Of a DNA stretch of 45,950 bases, positions 1-6,682 are shown piece after piece. The first letter of the stretch is position 1. The number at the start of each line of letters is the position of its first letter. The translations under genes were made by a program, and so were the position numbers. The notes beneath the pieces were generated by a model, which did not search any database, was not told the DNA's origin, and saw only the letters and a program-made list of their open reading frames with translations. Origin of the DNA: a virus; IMG/VR virus record IMGVR_UViG_3300028581_003582, positions 1 through 45,950 of that record. One strand, written 5' to 3'.

Positions 1-48
1 TCCCTGTGTTATTAAACGGGCAAACCTTGTATATTCCCCTATTCAGAG

Positions 49-70
49 CTAGTTAAACTAGTCTTTTTTT
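49..70 (+). terminator. Weak rho-independent terminator
   Basis: A 5-bp stem (CTAGT/ACTAG, loop TAA) is followed by TC and a run of seven T. It would end plus-strand transcription entering from the left edge. The stem is short, so strength is uncertain. Bases 1-48 hold nothing recognisable. Confidence 0.45.
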
Positions 71-82
71 ATATATTTGACC

Positions 83-112
83 AAAAAAAGAGGCCCGAAG
101 GCCTCTTTTTCT
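83..112. terminator. Bidirectional rho-independent terminator
   Basis: The stem AAGAGGCC/GGCCTCTT with a CGAA loop is flanked by an A-run on the left and a T-run on the right, so it can act in both directions. It lies 17 bases past the stop of the minus-strand gene ending at 129 and should terminate that gene and perhaps the tRNA array upstream. Confidence 0.8.
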
Positions 113-128
113 ATGAACAATCAACCAA

Positions 129-467
129 TTAACCGTTCAGATTCCAGAGTCTCAGTTTCTCTGGGCTTATGGAATCAAAACCATTGAATGCAGAAACTGT
201 TTGAACAGTTTGTGCTGTGTTGAGAGTGTATGCATAAGATCCATTGCCATCTTTCAACAACACTGCAAAAGGTTTGCCGTTATAACTACTAGCAACACGT
301 GCTGCAGTGGTCACACCATCTATCAAGAATTGAACAATGTTGTTGCCAGTTTGTGTGGCTTCAGCATTGAAAAGAATGGCACTTGCATTGGCACCAAGGC
401 TGTCAGATTCTACACATTGTTCATCATGGCCATATATTCGGGCATGCAGGATTTGAACCTGCGACAT
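129..467 (-). CDS. Small hypothetical protein, possibly virion-associated
   Basis: Up to 112 residues, not recognised. The body is Ser/Thr/Asn/Gly-rich with alternating hydrophobic residues (for example NNIVQFLIDGV and KPFAVLLKDGNGSYAY), which suggests a small beta-rich structural protein. A strong terminator directly after the stop supports a real gene. The start is a problem: the only in-frame ATG (467) lies inside the T-arm of tRNA-Pro, and the ATG cluster just after the tRNA (about 422-433) is in another frame and stops at once. Either a non-ATG start near residue 15-20 is used or a one-base shift has detached the real N-terminus. No late promoter motif is seen at the start. Confidence 0.5.
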   Translation of the reverse strand: MSQVQILHARIYGHDEQCVESDSLGANASAILFNAEATQTGNNIVQFLIDGVTTAARVASSYNGKPFAVLLKDGNGSYAYTLNTAQTVQTVSAFNGFDSISPEKLRLWNLNG

Positions 468-511
468 CTAGCTCCCAGGGCTAGCGCACTACCAGACTGT
501 GCTAATGCCCG
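438..511 (-). tRNA. tRNA-Pro (TGG)
   Basis: The cloverleaf has a CGGGCAT/ATGCCCG acceptor with the C1-G72 pair typical of bacterial tRNA-Pro, an anticodon stem CTAGC/GCTAG, and loop CCTGGGA giving anticodon TGG. T-arm is GCAGG-TTCAAAT-CCTGC and discriminator is A. Position 33 is C instead of the near-universal T. CCA is not encoded. It is the last tRNA of the minus-strand array. Confidence 0.88.
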
Positions 512-524
512 TAAAATGTATGGG

Positions 525-596
525 CTGCTCGGGTAGGGATCGAACCTACGACCAATGCATTAACAGTGCATCGCTCTACCGCTGAGCTACCGAGCA
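525..596 (-). tRNA. tRNA-Asn (GTT)
   Basis: Acceptor TGCTCGG/CCGAGCA, anticodon stem ATGCA/TGCAT with loop CTGTTAA (anticodon GTT), T-arm GTAGG-TTCGATC-CCTAC and discriminator G as usual for Asn. It lies 13 bases from tRNA-Pro and 2 from tRNA-Tyr, so it is probably processed from one transcript. Confidence 0.92.
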
Positions 597-598
597 AT

Positions 599-681
599 TG
601 GGCAGAAGTGGATTCGAACCACTGAAGGCGCAAGCCAGCAGATTTACAGTCTGCCCCGTTTGGCCACTTCGGTATCTGCCC
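599..681 (-). tRNA. tRNA-Tyr (GTA)
   Basis: Acceptor GGGCAGA/TCTGCCC, anticodon loop CTGTAAA (anticodon GTA), a long class II variable arm as expected for bacterial Tyr, T-arm GTGG-TTCGAAT-CCAC and discriminator A. CCA is not encoded. Confidence 0.92.
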
Positions 682-703
682 GTAAAGTATATATCAAAAA
701 ACT

Positions 704-777
704 CGCACCTGACAGGACTTGAACCTGTGGCCAATGGTTTAGAAAACCATTGCTCTATCCAGCTGAGCTACAGGTGC
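704..777 (-). tRNA. tRNA-Arg (TCT)
   Basis: Acceptor GCACCTG/CAGGTGC, anticodon stem ATGGT/ACCAT with loop TTTCTAA (anticodon TCT, reads AGA), T-arm ACAGG-TTCAAGT-CCTGT and discriminator G. AGA is common in this AT-rich genome, so the tRNA fits the phage's codon use. Confidence 0.92.
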
Positions 778-786
778 AATTGAAAA

Positions 787-880
787 TGGTACCTCCGGTT
801 GGATTTGAACCAACATTATGCTCAAATCTAGAGCGACTACATTATAAGTGTAGGGTCTTAACCAGTTAGACGACGGAGGC
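787..880 (-). tRNA. tRNA with TAT anticodon and long variable arm (Ile-like anticodon)
   Basis: A full cloverleaf: acceptor GCCTCCG/CGGAGGT (G1-T72), D-stem GTCT/AGAC, anticodon stem CTACA/TGTAG, loop CTTATAA giving anticodon TAT, T-arm GTTGG-TTCAAAT-CCAAC, discriminator A followed by an encoded CCA. The variable region is about 22 bases with its own stem GCTC/GAGC, a class II feature known for Leu, Ser and Tyr tRNAs but not for Ile. The anticodon would read AUA. Charging identity is therefore unclear. It is the first gene of the minus-strand tRNA array. Confidence 0.85.
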
Positions 881-891
881 AAAATAACCTC

Positions 892-984
892 CTATCGTAT
901 TCGCTTGGTCTTCTTCTTTTTGAACAGAAGAAATGCACCAATGGAGCTAGTGATTAATATGATGCTGAAGAAGACTGTGTACAT
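892..984 (-). CDS. Putative 30-residue single-pass membrane protein
   Basis: This short frame encodes 30 residues: an N-terminal hydrophobic segment (about residues 4-21, VFFSIILITSSIGAFLLF) followed by a very basic tail (KKKKTKRIR), the classic signature of a small inner-membrane protein with its tail in the cytoplasm. It lies just upstream of the minus-strand tRNA array and could share its transcript. Function is not recognised. The rest of 881-1064 holds no other feature I can support. The call rests only on composition, so it is tentative. Confidence 0.35.
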   Translation of the reverse strand: MYTVFFSIILITSSIGAFLLFKKKKTKRIR

Positions 985-1064
985 GCCTATATTATGGCTG
1001 CAAATGAGTGCAGTGCAACAATAATATCAATATGCGGTAGATTAAATGCAGTAACAATTTAATA

Positions 1065-1070
1065 TATAAT
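1065..1070 (+). promoter_or_regulatory. -10-like TATAAT before tRNA-Thr
   Basis: A perfect TATAAT ends four bases before the tRNA-Thr 5' end. No good -35 box is visible at the usual spacing. If used, transcription would begin at about the mature 5' end of the tRNA. Confidence 0.4.
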
Positions 1071-1074
1071 CAAT

Positions 1075-1154
1075 GCCAGTGTGGCTCAGCGGCGACAGCA
1101 CCGCTTTTGTAAAGCGGAATACAAACACCGGGGGTTCGAGTCCCTCCACTGGCT
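1075..1154 (+). tRNA. tRNA-Thr (TGT)
   Basis: Acceptor GCCAGTG/CACTGGC, anticodon stem CCGCT/AGCGG, loop TTTGTAA giving anticodon TGT, T-arm GGGGG-TTCGAGT-CCCTC and discriminator T. The variable region is about 12 bases, longer than the 4-5 usual for Thr and without a clear stem. Four bases separate it from tRNA-Gln. Confidence 0.85.
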
Positions 1155-1158
1155 CATT

Positions 1159-1229
1159 TGCGGGATGGTGTAATGGTAACACTGGTGACTTTGGATCACC
1201 CTTTCTAGGTTCGAATCCTAGTCCCGCAG
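1159..1229 (+). tRNA. tRNA-Gln (TTG)
   Basis: Acceptor TGCGGGA/TCCCGCA, anticodon stem GGTGA/TCACC, loop CTTTGGA giving anticodon TTG, T-arm CTAGG-TTCGAAT-CCTAG and discriminator G as in Gln. It converges on the epimerase gene ending at 1237. Confidence 0.92.
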
Positions 1230-1236
1230 AGTAATT

Positions 1237-1791
1237 TCAAATCCCGTCCAGGTCATTTAGCAGAGGAAAATTCTTATCTTTGTCTGATATTATCATGTGC
1301 TCTGTTTTGACCGGCCATTGTATGCCAATTGCTGCATCATTAAAATTAATACCTGCATCATGTTGTTTGTTGAAATGAGAATGTGTGATGAGATAGCTGA
1401 AACATGCTCCTTCACTCAACACTACAAAACCATGAGCAAAACCTGGAGACACATACAATTGATGTTTGTTTTCAGACGATAGCTCTGTTCCAAACCATTT
1501 GCCAAAAGTATCAGAATTGCGTCTTATGTCCACCACCACATCAAAAATACTACCATGGCTGCATCTCACCAATTTGCCTTGTGCATGTGGGTCCTTTTGA
1601 AAATGCATGCCTCTCATGACATTTTTATGAGAGAAAGAATGTTTTTCTTGCAACACTTTGCATGGCATGCCATTCTGGGCAAATACCTCATCATTGTAGC
1701 TCTCAGTTAACCACCCTCTGTGGTCTTCATAACAGGAAGGTTTTATTAATTTCACACCATCCAAGGGTGTATCTTCAAAACTTAAATTCAT
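1237..1791 (-). CDS. RmlC-like (dTDP-4-dehydrorhamnose 3,5-epimerase family) cupin
   Basis: About 184 residues, full length for the family. RmlC enzymes epimerise dTDP-4-keto sugars. Visible motifs are DHRGWLTE near the N-terminus, RGMHFQ with the catalytic-base His at residue 63, SPGFAHGF, and the terminal GIQWP. The usual catalytic Tyr (in T-x-x-Y-x-P-x-x-E) appears to be replaced by His-Phe (ITHSHF), so it may be a 3-epimerase or ketoisomerase rather than a standard 3,5-epimerase. The start at 1791 is chosen because it makes an ATGA overlap with the upstream methyltransferase; an ATG at 1803 is also in frame. It is the last gene of the 1237-6178 operon. Confidence 0.85.
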   Translation of the reverse strand: MNLSFEDTPLDGVKLIKPSCYEDHRGWLTESYNDEVFAQNGMPCKVLQEKHSFSHKNVMRGMHFQKDPHAQGKLVRCSHGSIFDVVVDIRRNSDTFGKWFGTELSSENKHQLYVSPGFAHGFVVLSEGACFSYLITHSHFNKQHDAGINFNDAAIGIQWPVKTEHMIISDKDKNFPLLNDLDGI

Positions 1792-2699
1792 TTCACTTTC
1801 CAAACAACCAGAGAATGGCCTTCAATAAAATAGCTGCCAGTAAAAATTCTCTGTTTCTTTATGATTTCGATTTTACCTAATTTTTCCAGCTGCTCCAAAT
1901 ATGGCAGGAAGCCATTCAAATAATTTCTCTTTCTGAAATATTTTATTGACAAGAAGTCTAGCAATTCATCTTTATTTAACAATTCGTCAATTGGCTCCAA
2001 GTGTACACATATGGCAGGTCTTTTCTCTAATATGTAATCAACGAAATCTTTGAACTTGTCCCCAACTTGCTCCAGGGCAGCTACTGTATAGATGCCGCAG
2101 TTTTCAGGAAAAACAAATTCTCTGTTGGGCGAGAAAAAGTTGAAATTAACTGCATTGATATTTGTTCCAGTGTTGCTGTTTATTTCTTTGATAATTTGTT
2201 GTGATGCTTGTGTCCAATCTGATCCCCAGTAGTTCTTACCTGGCATTGCATCATTTAATCTAAGCAAATGATAACCTGGCCCACAGCCAAATTCAAATAT
2301 GGCAGAGCAGTCTTTGAGATAATGACTCATGATACTGTCCACAAATATGGTATGAATGTTGTAATCAAATTTCTTATTTACAGGGCTTATGATTTGCTTC
2401 ATCCACCTGACATATTTTCGTTTGCTGTGATACTTTGGTATCAAATCAAAGGTATCTTTTGAGTTTAAAAAGTTCTTCAAATTCTCTCCCCACCCATTCT
2501 CCCATTCAGTTATTCTGTGCTCACCAGATTGAGTAATATCTCTGGTCAATACACTGATCACGTCAATGAGATAATCATTGTATTCGGTTTCTGTTAGATC
2601 ATAGTAATCCAGATTGCATGTGACTAATCTATTTCTTATATGTGGGAGCAATTCAAACCCTAGTATGCGCTCAATTTGAGCAGGTGTTACGGTGTTCAT
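1788..2699 (-). CDS. SAM-dependent methyltransferase
   Basis: 303 residues. The class I SAM-binding motif FEFGCGPGYH lies near residue 140, followed by GSDWTQAS at the end of the second strand and an acidic CVHLEPIDELL segment. The first 100 residues form a separate, unrecognised domain. It overlaps its neighbours by four bases on each side (ATGA), so it is tightly coupled to the SDR epimerase and the RmlC-like gene. This suggests methylation of a sugar or sugar nucleotide, though the substrate cannot be read from sequence. Confidence 0.75.
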   Translation of the reverse strand: MNTVTPAQIERILGFELLPHIRNRLVTCNLDYYDLTETEYNDYLIDVISVLTRDITQSGEHRITEWENGWGENLKNFLNSKDTFDLIPKYHSKRKYVRWMKQIISPVNKKFDYNIHTIFVDSIMSHYLKDCSAIFEFGCGPGYHLLRLNDAMPGKNYWGSDWTQASQQIIKEINSNTGTNINAVNFNFFSPNREFVFPENCGIYTVAALEQVGDKFKDFVDYILEKRPAICVHLEPIDELLNKDELLDFLSIKYFRKRNYLNGFLPYLEQLEKLGKIEIIKKQRIFTGSYFIEGHSLVVWKVK

Positions 2700-3700
2700 G
2701 TTGACAGTAGTTTGTACCAGTCTATTGTTTTATCAATGCCAGTGTTAAGATGCACAAATTTCTCTTTCTTAAATTCATTTATGTATCTGGAACAGCTCAC
2801 ATTCACAATCCTGGGGTTGCCTTGCAAGGGTTGCTGAAATTCAGGCAGTATGATTCCTTTCCTGAGACTCTTGGCAATGGTTGCAGCCAGATCATAAATG
2901 GATGTTCTGGACATGCCCCCCACATTGTAAACAACATACTTGCCATGCAGACAAATGTTCCACAACATCTCCACTGCATCAGTAATGTAGCAATATGTAC
3001 GTACCGCAGTGCCATGATCCATAAGAACAATATTCTCTTCTGTTAACCCTTTTTTTATGAAAGTATTGAACACTCTATCATCATCCATTCTTGTACCTGG
3101 TCCATAGGCAAGCGAGAGACGGGCAATCTTAATGTTATATCCATGATCTGTAAAGGCATGACAAATGGATTCTCCGCATTTCTTACCTTCAATATAACAA
3201 GATCTAAAATGATTGGTATTGGTATTGCCCATCATGTCTTCCGTGATATTGTCATGATCTATGCCATTGTAGACTTCGCTGGAACTGACAAATAGGAACT
3301 TACCATCCTTGTTCAAGTGCTCCAGCAATCTAACTGTGGCTTCAGTATTAATTTTAATGGTCTTGATTTTATCTTTTATGAATTTCAATGGCTGACCATA
3401 ACCTGCAGCATGAATGATGCAGTCATAATTGGACAATTGTTCAAACAACTTTAAATCTGTTATGTCACCACATATGTGTTTGCTGGAACCGAGAACTGGG
3501 GCAAAATACTCTGGTATAGGATTGTTGGTCCATATGGTCACATTGATGTTGTATTTCTCCTTGATTTGGTTCAAGGTTGCAACCAGGTACAGTCCTATGA
3601 GGCCAGATGCACCAGTGATCAAAACATTCTTATCTTTTAGCGGTGCAAAGTCTACACTGTCCACCACACTCTTGGCTTCATTATTCAGCAGGTTAACCAT
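2696..3700 (-). CDS. NAD-dependent epimerase/dehydratase (extended SDR)
   Basis: 334 residues, normal for extended short-chain dehydrogenases acting on nucleotide sugars. The Rossmann motif GASGLIG lies at about residues 30-36, a Ser-rich catalytic segment FVSSSEVY at 137-144, and the YxxxK pair at Tyr169 and Lys173. The LAYGPGTRMDDDRV stretch resembles the substrate-binding part of UDP-glucuronate decarboxylases and dTDP-glucose dehydratases. It starts inside the end of the transketolase C-terminal gene (16-base overlap) and ends in an ATGA overlap with the methyltransferase. The exact sugar is unknown. Confidence 0.85.
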   Translation of the reverse strand: MVNLLNNEAKSVVDSVDFAPLKDKNVLITGASGLIGLYLVATLNQIKEKYNINVTIWTNNPIPEYFAPVLGSSKHICGDITDLKLFEQLSNYDCIIHAAGYGQPLKFIKDKIKTIKINTEATVRLLEHLNKDGKFLFVSSSEVYNGIDHDNITEDMMGNTNTNHFRSCYIEGKKCGESICHAFTDHGYNIKIARLSLAYGPGTRMDDDRVFNTFIKKGLTEENIVLMDHGTAVRTYCYITDAVEMLWNICLHGKYVVYNVGGMSRTSIYDLAATIAKSLRKGIILPEFQQPLQGNPRIVNVSCSRYINEFKKEKFVHLNTGIDKTIDWYKLLST

Positions 3701-4563
3701 CTGTTTATTGTATGCTCTAAACCGATGAAATCTAGACCTAAGAAGCTGTCATGCTCTTTTTTGGTGCCATAATTTGTTAAGAATTGACGAGGCACACCTG
3801 CATTGAAGATGCAATATTCTTTGCCGGTAAGTGCTCTGTTTATTAGAAAATTAGTACTTCCAGAATAAAAAGGTTCTATGACTATAATTTTGCTATTAAA
3901 ATTATCCAATAACAGTTGACCATCAAACGGTTCAATGGTAGTATAATACAGGATGGTTACATCTTTTTCTTTGCATGCTTCCAGTGTTGATTGCAGCATA
4001 TTGCCATAACAAACTATGGTGGCTTGTTTGCCAGTTTTAATGATTGAACCTTTGCCGAATGTAATATCAACGTCTGCATTGTTCTCTGTTTCACTCAGTC
4101 TGAAATATGTTGGATAACCATTGCCATAGGCACTTCTCAACAAGCAGTCAAATTCTTTTGAAGTGCCTGGAATGACAATTTGCATGTTGGGTATGCCAAG
4201 CAAAGCATTCACATCACCTGGGCAGTGATGAGTGCAACCAAGTGCAGCATAATCATAAGAGGCGCCAACGCTAATGAAATTACCATTCAATTTTTGATAT
4301 CCAAAATCCACTTTCAACTGTTCAAAGGAACGTTCCACCAGAAATGGTGCTATGGTGTGAACAAAAGGCACCAAGCCTGTTTTTGCCAGTCCAGCTGCCA
4401 CACCCACTGTGCTCTGTTCCAATATTCCTATGTTGTAAACTCTGTTGGGTATGTTTTTAAGTTCATCACGAAATCCAAATACACCAATGTCTCCGAGCAA
4501 GAGAACTGTTTTATCATCAGAATTTAAAATCTGCTTCAATGTTTCTACAAATTGCTTTCTCAT
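3685..4563 (-). CDS. Transketolase, C-terminal subunit
   Basis: 292 residues carrying the pyrimidine-binding and C-terminal domains of transketolase. The cofactor-activating Glu is at residue 49 (YNIGILEQ), followed by GVAAGLAKTGLVPFVHT and the THHCPGDVNALLGIPNM segment. With the gene immediately upstream it makes a complete two-subunit enzyme that transfers two-carbon units on thiamine diphosphate. Split transketolases are common in bacterial surface-sugar gene clusters, and the epimerase and methyltransferase neighbours fit that role. Confidence 0.88.
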   Translation of the reverse strand: MRKQFVETLKQILNSDDKTVLLLGDIGVFGFRDELKNIPNRVYNIGILEQSTVGVAAGLAKTGLVPFVHTIAPFLVERSFEQLKVDFGYQKLNGNFISVGASYDYAALGCTHHCPGDVNALLGIPNMQIVIPGTSKEFDCLLRSAYGNGYPTYFRLSETENNADVDITFGKGSIIKTGKQATIVCYGNMLQSTLEACKEKDVTILYYTTIEPFDGQLLLDNFNSKIIVIEPFYSGSTNFLINRALTGKEYCIFNAGVPRQFLTNYGTKKEHDSFLGLDFIGLEHTINRWLTC

Positions 4564-4567
4564 AATT

Positions 4568-5326
4568 TTATGCTTGTTCCAGTTCTCTGTGTATTGCTTG
4601 TATTTGATCTTGGGTGGGAGCTTTGTGGTGCCATTCAGGATTATTTTCCATGAACGATATGCCTTTGCCTTTGATGGTGTTGGCTATGATAAATGTTGGT
4701 CTGCTTGAGTCCACATGGTTCAAACTGTTCCATATATTCTCATGATCATGTCCATCAATTTCTAAGCAGTTCCAATTGAAAGAAGATATTTTTTGATGAA
4801 CATTATCCAGTTTGAGAGCTCGGTCACCAGAATGATTGTAGTCCATGATGCATGTTAAATTGCTCAAGTTGTGATGTGCAGCCAGCAGCAATGACTCCCA
4901 CACACTGCCCTCATTCATTTCTCCATCACCTATGAGCACAAACACTCTTTTGTCTTTGTTCAATATTCTATAACCAAGAGCAATGCCAATTGCCATGGGC
5001 AAGCCATGACCCAGAGAGCCTGTGGATGCTTCAACACCAGGCAATTTATCACATGGATGGCCTCCCAGCAAGCTATTGAATTTGCAAAAGTTATTAATAT
5101 CCTCAGTTAACAAATTAAATTCATTCAGAACAGCATACAATGCCAGAGACGCATGACCTTTGCTCAAAATGAATCGATTGCACTCGTTCTTATCTTCATT
5201 GTTGAATATAAAATTTTTATACAGAACATGGAGAATGTCCAGAATTGATAATGAGCTGCCCAGGTGTCCCTCTTTGCTAACATGCGCGAGGGTCACCATA
5301 GTCTTGATGAGGGCTTTTGTGTTCAT
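4568..5326 (-). CDS. Transketolase, N-terminal subunit
   Basis: 252 residues forming the thiamine-diphosphate-binding half. His21 (EGHLGSSLS), SKGHAS at 55-60, and the cofactor motif GDGEMNEG at 133-140 with Asn164 completing the metal site are all present. Four bases separate it from the C-terminal subunit. Each half has its own start and stop and both have all catalytic residues, so this is a natural split rather than a broken gene. It is preceded by the glycosyltransferase ending at 5330, with only 3 bases between. Confidence 0.9.
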   Translation of the reverse strand: MNTKALIKTMVTLAHVSKEGHLGSSLSILDILHVLYKNFIFNNEDKNECNRFILSKGHASLALYAVLNEFNLLTEDINNFCKFNSLLGGHPCDKLPGVEASTGSLGHGLPMAIGIALGYRILNKDKRVFVLIGDGEMNEGSVWESLLLAAHHNLSNLTCIMDYNHSGDRALKLDNVHQKISSFNWNCLEIDGHDHENIWNSLNHVDSSRPTFIIANTIKGKGISFMENNPEWHHKAPTQDQIQAIHRELEQA

Positions 5327-5329
5327 ACA

Positions 5330-6178
5330 CTATTGTTTATCAGTTTGAACACCCATATCACTGAAAAATTCCTTTAGTTCGTCTTCCAGCCAGGGCTTGT
5401 TGAAGCTGCACTCCAAATCACATTTGGATATTTTTTCAGCAACTTCCTCAGCATTCTTAAAGTATATGGCATCTTTGTATGATGCTTCAGTGGTGTAAAA
5501 ATCCAGAGTATTGTGATAAACTTGATGAACAGGAATAGAACCAGCCAGCAATGATTCGTAGAATTTAAAATGGAAACTGTTGCTATCATTGGAGTAAGGT
5601 GACAGAATGAATCGGTATGATGCAAAGGTGTTGATGTAATCATTCCAGCAGCTACTGCCATGTGGAGCTATGTCCAGCTCTATGGTTTTCTTCAATTCAT
5701 CACACAGCACTTGTCTGTGTGGGTACATTTTACCAATGAACAAACATTTGTTGAGCTTTTTTTCTGGTGCTTTGACAGCATCTTTGTAGTGTCGAGATAT
5801 ACAACATCTGGCAATTTTCTTGTTCAATTTAATTGAATCGTCCACATCAATGACTCTTTGATGTAACAATTTAAATTTTTCCAGATTTTTTTGTATGTCT
5901 CTGTTCCATGGATACAAAGAAGTGTGTATGTATTCTGCAGTATAAATGCATGCAGGTATGTTTCTTTTGTTTGCTTGTTCAATGAAGGCATCATTGTCCC
6001 ATATGGCCCTGTGGGGTATGAAGTGCTCGTTGCCACAAAACAGCAGATCCACATCATGCAAATCTTCAATGTTATTGACTAATTTTACTGAATTGAACAA
6101 ATTATTCACAGCGTGAAAATAGCTGGAGAGAAACACACTCTCAGAATAATTGACATCACAAATTACACCTATATTCAT
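5330..6178 (-). CDS. Putative GT-B-fold glycosyltransferase
   Basis: 282 residues. The C-terminal half carries a pattern found in exostosin- and GT10-like glycosyltransferases: KCLFIGKMYPHR, then YRFILSPYSND, then FKFYESLLAGSIPVHQV, where the Glu and following residues typically bind the nucleotide sugar. The first half (NIGVICDVNYSES onward) would be the acceptor domain. It is the first gene of the 1237-6178 operon. A late-type promoter motif GTTAAATA ends 7 bases before the ATG. Donor and acceptor are unknown. Confidence 0.7.
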   Translation of the reverse strand: MNIGVICDVNYSESVFLSSYFHAVNNLFNSVKLVNNIEDLHDVDLLFCGNEHFIPHRAIWDNDAFIEQANKRNIPACIYTAEYIHTSLYPWNRDIQKNLEKFKLLHQRVIDVDDSIKLNKKIARCCISRHYKDAVKAPEKKLNKCLFIGKMYPHRQVLCDELKKTIELDIAPHGSSCWNDYINTFASYRFILSPYSNDSNSFHFKFYESLLAGSIPVHQVYHNTLDFYTTEASYKDAIYFKNAEEVAEKISKCDLECSFNKPWLEDELKEFFSDMGVQTDKQ

Positions 6179-6185
6179 AGGGACG

Positions 6186-6193
6186 TATTTAAC
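6186..6193 (-). promoter_or_regulatory. T4-late-type promoter GTTAAATA for the sugar operon
   Basis: The motif ends 7 bases before the ATG of the glycosyltransferase starting at 6178. A T4-type late promoter here would drive the whole operon down to 1237. Confidence 0.5.
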
Positions 6194-6223
6194 TTGTTAA
6201 TAATCATAGGTGTTGCATATATT
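6194..6223 (+). promoter_or_regulatory. Possible sigma70-like promoter
   Basis: TTGTTA and TATATT are 18 bases apart in the divergent gap between 6178 and the small plus-strand gene. A second TATATT at 6225 is an alternative -10. Confidence 0.35.
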
Positions 6224-6268
6224 ATATATTAAACATAAGGAATGCAATGGCACCGCATAAGTAATAAT

Positions 6269-6487
6269 ATGAAAGATAAGCTTGTTGATTTATATTATAC
6301 AGTGAAATATTCTCTACTCAACATCGTAGATTCTGTGCGCTACAGCATCGAGGATTTAATTTACTTCGTTACAAGCAAATTCGAAAAAGTTAAAGATGTG
6401 GTAATAGATGAAATTGAAGAAGTTATTGAGGAAGTCAAGCCTGTAAAGAAGAAGAAAAAGAAGTCCTCCAAAAAGAAGAAAAAATAA
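6269..6487 (+). CDS. Small hypothetical protein with Lys-rich tail
   Basis: 72 residues from the start chosen here. The N-terminal two thirds are amphipathic, probably helical (VDLYYTVKYSLLNIVDSV). An acidic EIEEVIEEVK stretch follows, then a C-terminal run of 11 Lys interrupted by two Ser. Such tails often bind nucleic acid or membranes. ATG 6269 is preferred because a late-like CATAAGTA ends five bases before it; ATG 6242 would add nine residues. Function is not recognised. It is divergent from the 6178 operon. Confidence 0.6.
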   Translation: MKDKLVDLYYTVKYSLLNIVDSVRYSIEDLIYFVTSKFEKVKDVVIDEIEEVIEEVKPVKKKKKKSSKKKKK

Positions 6488-6502
6488 ATTCGGCCAAATT
6501 CC

Positions 6503-6510
6503 CATAAATA
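6503..6510 (+). promoter_or_regulatory. T4-late-type promoter CATAAATA
   Basis: The motif ends four bases before the ATG at 6515 and supports that small gene. Confidence 0.6.
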
Positions 6511-6514
6511 ATAC

Positions 6515-6682
6515 ATGGGAGAGGATTTCGAGCGCTACAAGCTCATCACTTTAGAAAACTACAAAACCATACACAACAGCATAACAAAGAAGCTGGCCAT
6601 GCAGATTTTGTCATGCAGCAGCATGAAGACTCTGCTCAAGTTGAGAAAAAAATTAGGCATGGATGGATGTAAAAAAAGATAA
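6515..6682 (+). CDS. 55-residue basic hypothetical protein
   Basis: A short frame that starts ATG GGA GAG and ends TAA at 6682. The product is Lys-rich in its second half (SMKTLLKLRKKLGMDG and a KKR end) and probably helical. Support comes from the CATAAATA late-type motif four bases upstream of the ATG, the same arrangement as at well-supported genes here. Its 3' end overlaps the convergent glycosyltransferase gene by 30 bases. No family is recognised. Confidence 0.55.
   Translation: MGEDFERYKLITLENYKTIHNSITKKLAMQILSCSSMKTLLKLRKKLGMDGCKKR

Noticed and set aside
201-783. Plus-strand frames over the tRNA array
   Set aside because: They run antisense through several complete tRNA genes and have no family features.
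3685-5326. Frameshifted single transketolase gene
   Set aside because: Both halves have their own start and stop, all key residues, and a 4-base gap, as in natural two-subunit transketolases.
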